From Podocnemis expansa (taxonomy: Eukaryota > Chordata > Testudines > Podocnemididae): DNA of 64,000 bases. Both the position numbers and the translations under genes were made by a program. This document shows positions 10,918-22,089 of this stretch, in pieces (the first letter of the stretch is position 1; each line of letters opens with the position of its first letter). The notes under the pieces were generated by a model. It did not search any database and was not told where the DNA came from. It saw only the letters and a list, made by a program, of their open reading frames with translations. The stretch lies in the NCBI GenBank assembly GCA_007922195.1, contig ML681991.1:47476743-47540742 (forward strand). The letters are read 5' to 3'.

Positions 10918-11126
10918 GCAGGTGGCAGTCACATAATCTACTCATCTGCCCCCCCCAACAACTTCTTTCTCCCAGCGTTGTCCCCTTCACAGGCCTTTGC
11001 CCCAACACCACCCTGCAGCACAGGTCCCAGTCCCATCTTTTGCTCACACCAGAAACTTGAGAGCTGAGCACAAGACCTGGAGTGCCTCCCAGGTGGCAGG
11101 AGGAAAGGGCAACTCCTGATCTCAGC

Positions 11127-11570
11127 TCAGGGCAGATAGGTCGGCTCCAAGATCACAGGCAGCCGCCGGAAACAGGCCACACGGACTGTGGTGTTGCCGA
11201 CAGCAGCCCGGTATCTGCAACGTCCTGGGCGGGAGCCGGTTAGCACCCGGCATGTGGTGACAGGAAAGGGCTTCTTGCTGTCATAGAGGTTGAGTCGGAC
11301 GTGGGTCCCTCCGCGGCGGCAGACGGCCTTGAGCTGTCTGGCAGGGGCATGGATGAAGGTGTTGCGGCGCTTGCAGAAGATGTCAGTCAGGCCCCGGCGC
11401 TGCATCAGGAGGTCGCAGTATCGCCGATTTTTGGGGGTGCCAGTCTTGGGGAAGTCGATGTGTTGGGTCACGAACTGCCAGTAGCTGGCACTTTCACTAA
11501 GCTGGGCCAAGCTTGCGGCCAGGAGGATGAGGAGTAGCAGGAGTGAGGGGCCAGGTTTCCTCAGGGCCAT
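11127..11570 (-). CDS. cationic RNase A-like protein lacking catalytic His119
   Basis: Open frame of 147 residues. The start at 11570 follows an acceptor CCCCTCTACAG 24 bases upstream. The signal peptide is leucine-rich (SLLLLLILLAASLAQ) and the mature chain starts near SYWQFVTQ. His12 (TQHIDFP) and Lys41 (CKRRNTFIH) are present. The C-terminal motif that reads VPVHY in the 7.6 kb paralog reads LPVIL here, so the general-acid His119 is Ile. All six cysteines are kept, and an NTT sequon lies near the end. By my count the mature chain has about 24 Arg/Lys against about 5 Asp/Glu, with CRRGG, CKRR and FRR clusters. An intact frame with a lost catalytic residue suggests a secreted non-enzymatic role, for example cationic antimicrobial activity as known for some RNase A family members, or a gene starting to decay. 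The function is an inference; the residue change is seen directly. Confidence 0.9.
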   Translation of the reverse strand: MALRKPGPSLLLLLILLAASLAQLSESASYWQFVTQHIDFPKTGTPKNRRYCDLLMQRRGLTDIFCKRRNTFIHAPARQLKAVCRRGGTHVRLNLYDSKKPFPVTTCRVLTGSRPGRCRYRAAVGNTTVRVACFRRLPVILEPTYLP

Positions 11571-11594
11571 AGCTGTCTTTTTCACTGGGTTGCC

Positions 11595-11612
11595 CTGTAG
11601 AGGGGTGAGGCA
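11595..11612 (-). other. splice acceptor before exon 2 of the 11 kb RNase
   Basis: CTCACCCCTCTACAG on the minus strand. Exon 2 would begin at 11594, 24 bases before the ATG. Confidence 0.7.
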
Positions 11613-12323
11613 GATGGATGGAGACAGCACAGGGAGTAGAACCTCCTGGGCACTGCTCAGAGCCCAGCTGAGATCAGGGCTCCGTTATGCTAGGTGCTAC
11701 ATGTATACAGAGAGAAATTCTTACACTCCATGGGAAAGCGACCCAAGAAAGGGTTATTCTCCCAATGCTACAGACAGGGAAACCGAGGCACAGGGTGTTT
11801 AATGCTCAGCCTTTCCATGCAGCCACTCACTGGGTTGTGTCCCATCAGAGTGCATCACAATTTAGCCTCCAGATTCTTGTAAATGGGTGAAAAATCCCAC
11901 CCTAAGAGTCAGGGAATGAAACCTGAGTTTCCTAAACCCATTTTGGTAACCTTGGTCACTGCCACAGTCTACTGCAAACTCTCTGCTTTACCTCAATGAT
12001 GCATCCTTTGGCCATAGCCCAGCTCCCCCCCTTCTGCAGCCCTAGATCCCACTCCCCTGCCAAACTGGAACTAGAACCCTGGCGTCCTGGCACCCAGCCC
12101 CGACAATGCCTGAACAATGGGAGAACGCAGGAGTCCAGACTCCAAATCTCACCTGTTCTTTTACTTTCTTGCAAACATTCTGATCTCACCCCCCACGATA
12201 AATCCAGAATCACCCTCTGCCTGCAAGAAGGTCAGGGCTGGGTTCTGCTCCCAACTGCCCAGGTCAATCCTCAGGTGATGTGCTGTCTGTATTTCCTCCC
12301 AGTTGAATCTGTTCCCAGCTTAC

Positions 12324-12424
12324 CCCACTCTTGAGGCCCATGTGAGAGAGACAGTTCCTGTTGCTGGCAAAGACAATGCTTGGATTCCCAGCATCTCCTT
12401 CCCCTGCGGGTATCATTATATAAA
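12324..12424 (-). promoter_or_regulatory. candidate promoter and non-coding exon 1 of the 11 kb RNase
   Basis: On the minus strand, TTTATATAAT at 12424-12415 is followed about 90 bases on by a donor GTGGGGTAAGC whose GT is at 12323-12322. A start about 30 bases after the TATA gives an exon 1 of about 65 bases and a 5' UTR intron of about 730 bases. That matches the usual RNase A gene plan. Because TATATAA reads well on both strands, orientation rests on the donor. Confidence 0.45.
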
Positions 12425-13554
12425 GCCTGGTGAATCAGCTGGTGGGGGGGAAGAGGAGTCAGCTCCTCCCACCAAAGGGTTCAGAGGTGCTAGGTGGGGC
12501 AGGGAGTTACTGGGGAAGTAGGCACAGGGTAGGGTCCTGACACTCTGTGAACCCCAAAGCCCTAGGTGAGCCTGCCTCTGTAACCTTCAGCACAGTGCTA
12601 TCCCTGAACTGGGGAGACAACTCAGGAGTCCTGGCTCTCAGTCCCACTAAGCCACAGTCAGGGATATCCCAAGTGTTTTTGCTGCCCTAGGTGAACTATG
12701 ACTTTGGTGCCCTCTCCACATGTTATTGGAGATTACATACTAATATGTATACTTTTTTTTGAATAGAGGGAACATATTCACTTCCATTTAATTTAGCACG
12801 CCTTAAAGCCTGTTGCTCTAAGTTACTGCTTAGTTCACCTATATGGTTGGGCTGCCCCTGCCCACAGTCCTGGTGCCCCAGTGAATCTACTGCATTACAC
12901 AGGGCCCTGGGTATCCATCACTTCACCCTGTTGAGCCAGGCCTTCCCCTGTCCCTGCCCAGGTCCCTGAGCATTGAGATGGACAATGACCTGGATGGGGA
13001 GAGCTGACTTCAATGTTGAAGACGCCCATACCCAGCAGAGTGGATGAGAGCTGGGTCCTGTCCCATAGTGGTACTAGAGCCACAGGGCCTGTGGGATGGG
13101 TGAGGACTGGAAGGAGCAAGGGGAGGGGCAGGGAAGCAGGGAATCACAGCTAACACTAGGCTGACCTTGGGGATGGTTTGTCTTTTCTGGGGCTGTGTCC
13201 TGTCCACTGCTGGTGGAGGCTGGGAGCCAGGATGCCTGGGTTCTATTCCTTACTTGGGGGGGGGAGTGATATCTAGTGGTTAGAGCAACACAGGGTTGTG
13301 AGCCAGGACACCCAGGCTCTTACCTGGCTCTGGGCAGGCAGAGGGATCTAATGTGTGTTTGGGAGACTCTGAGACACCCTGCTACCCAGTCACCCTATGT
13401 GCTTGAGCATCACATCCATTCATTAATTGGCCCAGCAGACACCTGCCCTGCTACCTCTCAGGTTAAGACCAGCTTCCTTTAAATCCCTGATCTCCCAAGT
13501 GCAGTAAAATCCACATGGTAACATGGCTTGCCTCAAAATTGGCCATTCCTCATT
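12425..13554. other. no gene; minisatellite unit
   Basis: Mostly unique sequence. One or two tRNA-like minisatellite units lie at about 13225-13330 (GGGAGCCAGGATGCCTGG, TCTAGTGGTTAGAGCAAC). No coding region is supported. Confidence 0.45.
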
Positions 13555-14599
13555 CTGGGACTAGCTAGGGTCTATGACCCCAATTTGGGTCCTCTGAGAA
13601 TAGGGGTTCCCCAGATACAGCACCCCCCCCCCCCGAACAAAACAGCTAGACTCAAAGTGCCTGGCTTTTCCAATTTTTCACAGAGCTAGACACTCAGACC
13701 CAGGTCAGGATAAGCAAATCCTTGCCTTATCCCTGTTTCCCCAGTTTGGCCACACACTATCCCTCCGTGGGGACAAAGCTGGAAAGACGTGAGACAGAGC
13801 TGGGGTCTCACAACAGCCACCAAATGTGCCCCTGATTCACGCCCCACACAGATAACATGGGGAATGTGCAGAGCAGCTCAGGTAACCAAGCCTGGAGTAG
13901 CTCCAGGGAGGTTTTTATGGCCATGGCTGGGCCAGTTTGGGAACAGGGGATCCAGGGCAGGCTGGGCCAGCTGGATACACTGTCCAGTCTGATACTTGGT
14001 TCCTTCTCTGTCTTCCTCCTGCCCCCATCACCATCCTGGTTCCTGCAGATAATGACCAGGGAGGGGCTGGGTCCAGGGCCAGATTCCCAGTCTCCCCTGC
14101 TGCTCCATGGCACCAGCTATGGGGACTTGCCATGGTCCCCTGTGCCAGCTCCTGTCCCATTCACCCTGCAGTGTCCCCCGGTGCTCAGACCTAGGGCTTT
14201 AGCACCCTGTCCCAAGCCCATCACAGGCAGGCAACAAGGCCCCAGGGCACATCCCGGGCTGGCCAGCCCTCCCTGGGTGTCAGTTGGCATCTGGGCCGTT
14301 GCTGGATCCCTCCCTGTGGTCTGGGGCAGGCTGCTCTCCTGGGATGATGTGGAAAACCCTGCCTCAGGCTCAGGGGAAGTTTCACAAGCCAGGATGTGGC
14401 AATGAAATAACGGACAGTGACTCCATCAGTCAATGGGATGTGCCAACAGCTGCCCAGTCCTGCTGTTAACCACCACACTGTGCTTCCCTAAAGTGTCGTT
14501 ACAGTGGTGGGGGGACTGAGGAAGAGGTGGTGCCCATGTCAGTCTTGGGGTAAGACCAGGAGTGCCGCAATGCAAGACAGAGGAGTGAATTGTCCAGCC

Positions 14600-15060
14600 C
14601 TGCCTGGCACATGTGTGGCCTCAGCTAGAGCGCTGGGCCCAGTTCTGGGGAATGATATGGGAGAAACCAGAGGGAGTCCAGAGGAGAGCAACAAAAAAGG
14701 AGCAAAGGTTCAGAAAACCTGCCGTGTGAGGAACAGTTATAAAAACTGGGAAGGTTCTGTCTGGAGAAAAGAAAACAGAATGGGGACATGAGAACCCTCA
14801 AATAGCAGAAAGGCTGGTATAAAGAGGGCTGGCATCATCAAGGTGCCTTGAGGGGATGGAGATTAGATGCTAGGGAAATCTTTCTTTCTCTCAGGCGAGT
14901 GATGCATTGGAACAGGCATGGCAGGCCATAGACTCCCCAGCAGTGGAAGTATTTTAAAAAGAAGTTTGAAAGACCACTGTCAGGGCCAGTTTAGGGTTAC
15001 TGGGTCCTGCCCAACGCTGGGGGCTGGACTTGGTGGTGTTCAGCTCTATGTTTCTGTGCT
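14600..15060 (+). mobile_element. CR1 LINE 3' fragment (shared by both duplicate copies)
   Basis: CR1 3' wording: GTCCAGAGGAGAGCAACAAA, AACTGGGAAGGTTCTGTCTG, TTTGAAAGACCACTGTCAGG, GGCTGGACTTGGTGGTG, then a TTTCTGTGCTTCTGTGA tail. The same insertion lies at 56450-56955, so it predates the duplication. Confidence 0.8.
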
Positions 15061-15627
15061 TCTGTGATTGCAAGCCACCTGGGACAGAATCCCAAATGTG
15101 GCCATGGGGCAGCTAGAAAGACTGGCTCCGAGCAGATGAGCCATTGGCTGGCAAACAGCAGATGAAACTTCTTTGCTCCTTAATACACAACTGCAGCCAG
15201 CAGCATCTATGGCTCCAGAAATACACTTTTTCTGTGTCCTGTTCCACATCAGTCACTGATATGCCCAACCTGGGGCCATGCTGAGCCCTGGACCCCATGG
15301 GGACTTCTTGCCTTTTATAGTTAATGGCCTTGGATTGCATTTTCTGCTCTACTGCCTCACCTGCATCTGGATTGGTGCCAGGTGCCCCTAAAGAGGAGAG
15401 ACCCCAGAATCCAGCCCACAAACCCCTCAGTGAGCCAAGGCCCCTGATCTGTGAGCTAACCACGGTCACTGCTCGGTAAAGGCGCCTGGCCTGTAAGCCC
15501 CTTCTCTAGTCTCTTTAAACAACTTATTCGCAGTCCTAAAAGACATCTGGAGTTTGAGATCTACAGACGCAAAGTTACCCTGCCCTCATCGAACATGCTG
15601 ATTCATTCTGCATGAGCAGGGAAGGAT

Positions 15628-15633
15628 TTTATT
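15628..15633 (-). terminator. poly(A) signal of the 16 kb RNase
   Basis: AATAAA on the minus strand in the context TTGCAATAAAATCC, about 440 bases beyond the ancestral stop. The duplicate copy at about 59560 reads CTATAAAACC and has lost the hexamer. Confidence 0.6.
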
Positions 15634-16108
15634 GCAAGAAGCTGTAAGGAATTAACACTAAGAGACAGTTTTCAGGTCACCATCTGGGACAATCTTATCC
15701 TCCCAGTCTGGCCCCGGTTCCCGAAGGGTGAGGGGTAGGAAAGGGCGGCTGTGCTGTATAATGGGCATTGGGGCAGCCAGGTGTGTTTGGGGGTGATGGG
15801 ATCAGGTTGAGGTTCCCAGAGCCAGATGTGGAGGGAAGTGGGCAAACACAGATTTTTACTGGTGTCAAAGGCACTTGGCGTAGGAAATCCTCTTGTAGCC
15901 TCATGCTGCCAGGCTAAGGGGAGACAGCACATGTATGTGTGGTGAATCCTGGTGGGCATTGCCCAGGAGGAGTAGGGAAGGGGCAGGAAAGGCCCCAGAG
16001 ACAGAGGACAGTACAGGAAGAAAAGTTTGAGAGCAGGGGACCGCCTGCTCCCAATCTGTGGCCAGCTCCTTGGCCCTAAAGGACTCCGATGAAGCGCACG
16101 GGATGCAC

Positions 16109-16510
16109 CTAGCCACAGGTCACGCGGATCCTGCTGTTCTTGACTGTGCCCCTGTACATACAGCGCCCACGGGTGGAGGAAACCAGCTGGCACACAGTGA
16201 GGTGGAAGTGGGAGATGCTGTCATAGGTGTTGCCAAAGACGCGTTTCCCTCCATCGCCACAGATGGTGAGGACTTGGCTGGCAGGGGCGTGGACAAAGAT
16301 GTTGGTGGCCCTGCAGGCTGGACGGGTCAGACCCCGTTGCTGCATCAGGCGGTCGCAGTAGCCAAGCTCGATGATGGAGCCAGACCTGGGGTAGTCGATG
16401 TGTTGGGTCAACAACTGCTGGTAGCTGGCACCTTCACTGAACTGGGTCAGGCCAGTGGCCAGCAGGATGAAGGGAAGGAAGAGCAAGAAGTGGTGTCCCC
16501 TCTGGGCCAT
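16109..16510 (-). pseudogene. RNase A family gene with premature stop and lost catalytic residues
   Basis: Reads as a 133-residue chain from an ATG at 16510. An acceptor CTCTCTCCCTGCAG ends 14 bases before it. The signal peptide (FLLFLPFILLATGLTQ), His12 (TQHIDYP) and six cysteines are present. The Lys41 motif reads CRATNIFVH, so Lys is Arg. A TAG at 16109-16111 directly follows RIRVTCG. Beyond it the same frame stays open through VHPVRFIGVL to a TAG near 16077, which is the expected family end. There the His119 position is Arg. So all but one catalytic residue are gone and the last strand is cut. It could still make a truncated secreted protein, but recent loss of function is more likely. 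Its duplicate at 60.0-60.4 kb is far more broken. Confidence 0.85.
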
Positions 16511-16649
16511 GGCCAAGTCTGTCACTGCAGGGAGAGAGGGAGGAGATCAATGGAGGGGCCATGTGACCAGGATCTAGCTCTCCTCTGGAACCTCTTTGGG
16601 CCAACCCCTCCCATCATTGCTCCCATCCCACTCTGCCCCTCAACTCCTT

Positions 16650-17295
16650 TCCTCCCTGGGCTATGAGGTAGGACTGCCCAGATTCAGAGCAACTTCTATT
16701 AACCTACCATCTATTGTCCCAAATGATGTCAACTGGTCCTAAAGGAAGTTTAGGGTTCAAATTAGATGTAGGTTTCTAACCATTAGGGAAATAAAGTTCT
16801 GAAACAGCCTCCAAAGGAAGCTGTGGGGGAAGAAACCTAGCTTGTTTCAAGACTGAGTTTGATAATTTTACGGAGGGGATTGTAGGCTGGGACAGCCTAT
16901 TTGGCAATTAACAGATCTTTGATCACTAGCAGTAAATATGTCCAATGTCCTGTGATGGGACGTTAGATGCAGTAGGGTTCTACTACTGATTCTCTCCAGT
17001 TGTTTGGCTCATGAGTCTTGCCCACATGCTCAAGATTCAGCTGATCACAAAACCTGGAGCTGGGAAGGAAATATCTCTCAGGGAAGATTCCTCTGTAGCA
17101 TAAACCATGGCTCACTTGCTGGTGGATTCTCTGTACCTTGAAGTCTTTAAACTATGATTTGAGGACTTCAGTAACTCAGCTAGAGAGTAGGGGTCTACTA
17201 CAGGAGTGGCTGGGTGAGTTTCTGTGGCCTGTGTTGTGCAGGAGATCAGATTAGACTTCTGACCCTAAAGGCTATGAGTCTCTGGTGTCATGCAG
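16650..17295 (+). mobile_element. CR1 LINE 3' fragment
   Basis: Ends with GTGTTGTGCAGGAGATCAGA, TTAGACTTCTGACCC and TATGAGTCTCTGG, the typical turtle CR1 terminus. Upstream are AACAGCCTCCAAAGGAAGC and TTTGATCACTAGCAG wording. The duplicate copy is at 60560-61240. Confidence 0.8.
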
Positions 17296-17529
17296 GAGCA
17301 ATGGAGTCACAGGTCAACACCACAAGGAATCCCAAATCTTTTGGGGTACTGGGGATATATAAGTTGGGGCTGCCTTACCCTTCTGTTGCCCATTGCTCAT
17401 CCCACTGTCCCACATGCCATTCACCATCACCTATAGACTCTCTGCTGTAAGACCAGGATCCTCTGTGCTCCAGTGGTGAGAATAGAAATTACACACCCTT
17501 TATCCTCGGTTTCACCAACTAGAGTCCAC

Positions 17530-17860
17530 TCCTTTCCCAAGCACAGAGATAGAAGCCAGGAGGAGTCCCAGTTCTAAGCATCACTCACATCCCACGTTAA
17601 TCACTAGAGACCCTACTCCCTTCCAACAGCTGGGGCTAGAACCCAAGAGTCCTCTCTGCTAGCCCCACACCCCTTTACACAGTACTCCCCCACAAGACTG
17701 GACATATCACCCAGGAGTCCTGGCTCCCAGACCTCTCTTCTATAACTCATGTCCCTGCTCCCTCCCATCTGCTGAGGATAGAATCCAGGACCTCTGGCTC
17801 CTAGCCTCCCTGCTCTAACCATTAGACCCCTCTCCCTCCACCAATCTACATAGACTCCAG
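17530..17860 (-). repeat. tRNA-like minisatellite, reverse orientation
   Basis: Four or five diverged units on the minus strand of the same family as 8040-8640 (plus strand reads GGGGCTAGAACCCAAGAGTCC, TGGCTCCCAGACCTC, CTCTAACCATTAGACCCC). Counterpart in the duplicate: about 62330-62500. Confidence 0.65.
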
Positions 17861-18010
17861 GTACTGAACTGAGCGCATGATGGTGGGTTTTTTTAAGCTT
17901 CAAGCAACTGAAAACCAGACTTCTATTAAGTCAAACAATATCCACATTTTCAAAAAAATTGTCCAAATGTAAAGCTGTCTGGGAAGAAAACATTTTCTTT
18001 GGGCCTGACC

Positions 18011-20881
18011 AGAAATATTTCTTTTCAACTTGGGGCATTTGGATAAAAGCAGAAAAGGACTGATGATTCAAAACAGGTAGCTGGGGGGAAGTTCTCAGGT
18101 AATGTTCAGCCTGACAGCTGGAGCTTTGGGAAAACCCAGCTCAACCCTTCCCCTCTGCTTTGCTGGCCAAGAGATCAGATCAGAGTTAGTGATGCCTCAT
18201 TCACTCCCCTGGCAGCTGGCCTGCTCCACTTTGGCTGCATCACAGGTAGAGCAGGGATTGGGTCTCCCCTATCTGACATGCAAGTGTTAAGCAGAGTTGT
18301 TCTCACACACTCTCCCAGGCCCAGTGGCTGTTGAACATCACCATCCAGAACAAATGGAGTGAGTAAACTCATGCAAATTTGCCCTGCTCTACCTCAGCAT
18401 CTTGGCTTCCACCCCTGTCTCACTAGACCCCATATTACAAAGCAGGACTCAGGAGCTAGGACTCTCTAATTTGAGGCACTCCCTTGTCTAGCTCACTAGC
18501 ACCTTCTCATCTCATCTTGGAGCAGGACTAGAACCCAGGCCCCTGCCTGCTAACCTTCTCATCCCCATCTCACCACTTGAAACCAGAATAGCAGCTAGCT
18601 CTGAAAATTGGCAGATGTCCTGTCTGGATATTATTGACCCCTCCACATCCGACAACAGTTGAATCATCACCTCACCTTGTGCTGGGGCTATGGCTCCTGT
18701 TGGAGAGATGAGTCTGGATCTGAGACAAAAGCTACTGAGCCTCCTCCCGCCCTGGTGCTTGTTATATGGAGCCCAGCTGGACCCAGGATCTGGAAGATGC
18801 ACAATGAACAACTCAGAGAGCACAGCTGGAGAGCAGGACTGTTTTCTCAGTGGTCATAAAAAGTAAATATTTGCTGTCAGAGATCTGGGATCTGCCCATG
18901 ATCTACTGGTGCCCTGCACTCCCAGCCCACAGTCTCCAGTTATCCCTGCTCTGTCCCCAATGCAACTTTACCAATGACCTTAACTCCTGAAACATGGCCC
19001 CTTGACCTTCCTCCGCCCTTCTTCTGCCTATTGTTCAATGTAGCTGCCACAGCACGTCCCTAATAAGCCAGTGACAGCTGTTGCCATGATTTCTCTGGTC
19101 TACCGTCCTCACCCTCTCCGTTTTAACTGCTGATGGCTTTTATACTCCCAGGTCTTTGCAGCTGGGAGCGTTCCTTGACTTGTGTTTATCCTGCACTGTG
19201 CCATTGGGACCCAGACAAGATAGGTGATGTTGGGACTATAGCACTGAAATGAAACATCTTCCATCTGCAGGCAAGTAGTCACTGGCTTGCCTGTAAATCT
19301 CCCAGTAATTTGTTAGGTGGATGCCAAAATCTGCAACTGAAATCAGGGCCCTGTTGTGCCAAGTGCTGCACAGCACAGAGTAGGAGGGAATATTTGTCTC
19401 AGAAAGCTTCCAGTGCCCATTGCGAAAGGACAGGTGGAGAAACCAAGGCACAGGGCAGCAAAGTGACATGCCCAAGGTCACACAAGAGGCAAGAGCGGAG
19501 GAGGAACCCAGAGTGTCCAGCCATGTTTCCACCTTTCTAGCCCACAGTGCCTGGCTTTACAAGCACTGGGCCTTATCCCAAATTGACTAGAGTGTTCCCT
19601 TGGCTGTGTCCAGGCCCTACTTTGGCAAAGGGATTGTTATAGCAGCCCCTTTCTGCAGAAGGGTAAAGCAAGGCACAGACAAGAGAAAGTTTTGCCCCAT
19701 ATGGTGCCCATGGAGAGCCAAGGATTGAACCCAGCTGAGTCCTGACTCTTTCACTATGTGGTGCTGCCCCAGAACACCTGTTGTTTTTCCTTTTCCCGCT
19801 AGCATTCAAAGCAGGCTGCCACTGTCCCTCCCACACTGGGAAGGGGAAGCGGAATGGACACAAAAAGCAGAGATCAAACAAAGCTGCCGATGAGGAACAG
19901 CACCCGGCTCTGTGGAGAGACAGAAACCAGCTGCCAAGTTCCAAAGGGGCAGCTGTGTTAGTCTAGTTCAGTAAAACAGTCAAGGAGTCAGGGGCGTCGC
20001 TGGCACCTGGCACATGCGGCACGTGCCCCGAGTCCCAGTGCCCCAGGCAGCCCCTGCATCTCCCAGCCCTGTCCCAGGCCAGAGATCTGGGGCATGGCTG
20101 CCAGCTGTGGCACCTGCAGCTCCCAGCCCAGTCCTTGACCAGGAAATCAGGCTGGGCTGCCTGCAGCAGCACCAGCCTCTCCCGGCCCTGGCCACGGATC
20201 CAGGGCCAGGCAGATGGTGGCAGGGGCCCGAGCTGGATTGGGCCCCAGCAGGGAATCGGGGCTGCGGGGGGCAGGGCCCATGCCTGTGCCCTGGGTCTTT
20301 CCCTGGGGCAGTGATACTCCTGCAAGGTCTCCTGTGCCACTTCTGTTTGTGTTGTGCTGAGCACAGAAGGCTGCGTATCCCATCCCAGGAGCCACAGCTG
20401 TTACTACCACTAAAGTTATCTTCAGTCATGTCTCTGTCTCTGTAAGAGCTCGTCCATACCTGCTGCCCAGGTCTTTATCTAGCTAGCTTTGCTTCTGCTC
20501 CTTGGAGTGATTCTGAGTTGCACCAGCTGAGTACTTGACTCTTGTGTGACCCATTTACATCAACCAGGAGTATGACTCTGAATTCTTGTTCCCTTGTTGC
20601 TCCTTCCAGCATCACAGGGAGAGGAGGATCAGAGCCTAGCTGTGTCTAGGTAGGTTTGTCGAGCTTCAGTCAGCACCATGCCTAAGTGCTTGCTCCAGGC
20701 ATACACTCTCTGAGGACAAACTGGCGGCTCCACAGGCTATTCAATGCCTGAAGTAATAAACCAGGCTCAACAAACCATCTTGAGAAGTCACTCACCGCAG
20801 GAGCTGTTCCAGGCTGAAGGCCAGCCTTACCCTGACCATGAGCGTTGCCAGGGTGAGTGTGTGAGAGACAAAGGGCTAGAC
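18011..20881. other. no gene; MIR-like SINEs and GC-rich repeat
   Basis: MIR-like words occur at about 19400-19540 (GGAGAAACCAAGGCACAGGG, CCAAGGTCACACAAG) and 19640-19760 (CAGAAGGGTAAAGCAAGGCA). A Penelope-type terminal fragment is at 19935-19985 (GGGGCAGCTGTGTTAGTCTAG). It is followed by a GC-rich block from CAGGGGCGTCGC, whose ends suggest a hAT-like insertion of about 19993-20330. Overlapping open frames in that GC-rich block are compositional. Confidence 0.45.
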
Positions 20882-21343
20882 CAGTGGTTTTCAGCCAGTG
20901 TGCTGTGAGACCTATTCAATGTGCCATGAAATTTTGTACCAAAATAATGAAAATCAATGTAAAACATTGTTTCATCTTAAACAGTATTCTATCCAACCAA
21001 AATTACAACTCATAAAACTCATGAAAATTAATCATCAAACTAAAAGCAAGGTATTTGTCTTTCAATTCTAAACGTGAAAATTCTAAACTCAGGTGGCTAA
21101 AGGGGAAAACTGAGATGATGTGTATTTTTTCCGGTGGATTTTAAACATTAACACATTTCATCCTTCATTAGCTTGTTGTATGCACTATGTTGCAAATCAC
21201 TCCAGTAAGACCATAATAATAGAAAATATAAATAAATGTGACATTTATGAACAATCAATTCTGCCCCAAAAAAACAGGAGTGGTGTGGAATTTTATGTCT
21301 TATTGAAGTGTGCCATGTTACTGAAAAGGTTGGGAACCACTGG
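20881..21343. mobile_element. hAT-type MITE
   Basis: Ends CAGTGGTTTTCAGCCAGTG and AAGGTTGGGAACCACTG. Flanks GGCTAGAC and GGCTGAAG are consistent with a decayed 8-bp duplication. The interior is shared with 4750-5021 and 47753-48183. Confidence 0.75.
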
Positions 21344-22089
21344 GCTGAAGTGTACTGTCAGAAGCACCTCCAGCAGGGTAGCATCAATTGTGCATGTTTG
21401 ACTGAGCATCTGTAAAGACCTGCTGAATTGAACCCAGAGTTAGCCAAAGGTTGATTTGTTAAGACCTATAAATAGCATAGCGTTGCATCAAATCATGCTG
21501 TGGCAACTCAGTGGTGAGTAGGCCGTAGGCAGTTGAAGGGAGATAAGCAAAGCATTTTAAGTACTTTATGTATCTCCTTTTGATTGCTGCTGAAATCCCT
21601 ACATTGTAAACTGGCTCAGAGACATGTATGAACCCCCACCTCAAACATAGTCAGCTATGGTTTGCAGTGATGGCAGGACGGTCTTTCATTGTAGCCAGAG
21701 TAGCAGAGTTCCCTCAGAACCAGACACCACAAGTAATGGGTTAAACCTCGGCACTGATGCAAAAATTGCTATTGTGTTTTGTTCCTTAAAAGTGTTGACT
21801 CATTAAAAATTTGCCTGCATCTTTACTGAACAGAAGAGATGCTCACAATTATTTTTCTCCAGCATGTTTGAAGACCACAGTGACTGCAAATATTTTGAAT
21901 TGCTCAGATGAATTACAGAAATTCAAAGAGGATTTTGCTTTCCATCACATTCACAGCAAGCACACAGAGAAGTTTGGTAAAAAAGCATGCAATACTCTTG
22001 CTAGAAGGTAGCAACTTTTTAGAATCCAGTCCCTTAACACATAAAAGTCCAAAACCAGAGAGAAAGCAGGGTCAGCTCCCAGCCCACTA
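21344..22089. other. no gene seen
   Basis: AT-rich unique-looking sequence. No motif-bearing frame. Confidence 0.4.

Larger units (their letters stand above)
13555..18010. repeat. segmental duplication copy 1 (contains the 16 kb RNase)
   Basis: Order-preserving similarity to 55345-62650. Shared landmarks include the GGTTCCCCAGAT/GGATTCCCCAGAT start, AGGTAACCAAGCCTGG against AGCTAACCAGGACTGG, a CR1 end at 14.6-15.06 kb, the poly(A) region at 15.6 kb, the RNase, a second CR1 end at 16.65-17.3 kb, and CAAGCAACTGAAAACCAGA against CAAGCAACTGAAAACAAGA. Boundaries are approximate. Confidence 0.85.

Noticed and set aside
13620..13636. Poly-C run as a regulatory site
   Set aside because: Simple homopolymer, not conserved in the duplicate copy.
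13857..14405. A 182-codon plus-strand frame
   Set aside because: The duplicated counterpart at about 55.6-56.1 kb does not keep the frame, so it is not under coding constraint.
17350..17380. TATATAAG near GGGTAAGG as promoter and exon 1 of the 16 kb RNase
   Set aside because: On the minus strand the donor-like sequence precedes the TATA-like sequence, the wrong order.
19963..20445. Overlapping Ala/Gly/Pro-rich frames of 130-150 codons
   Set aside because: GC-rich repeat block with a hAT-like start. Frames open on both strands are compositional.
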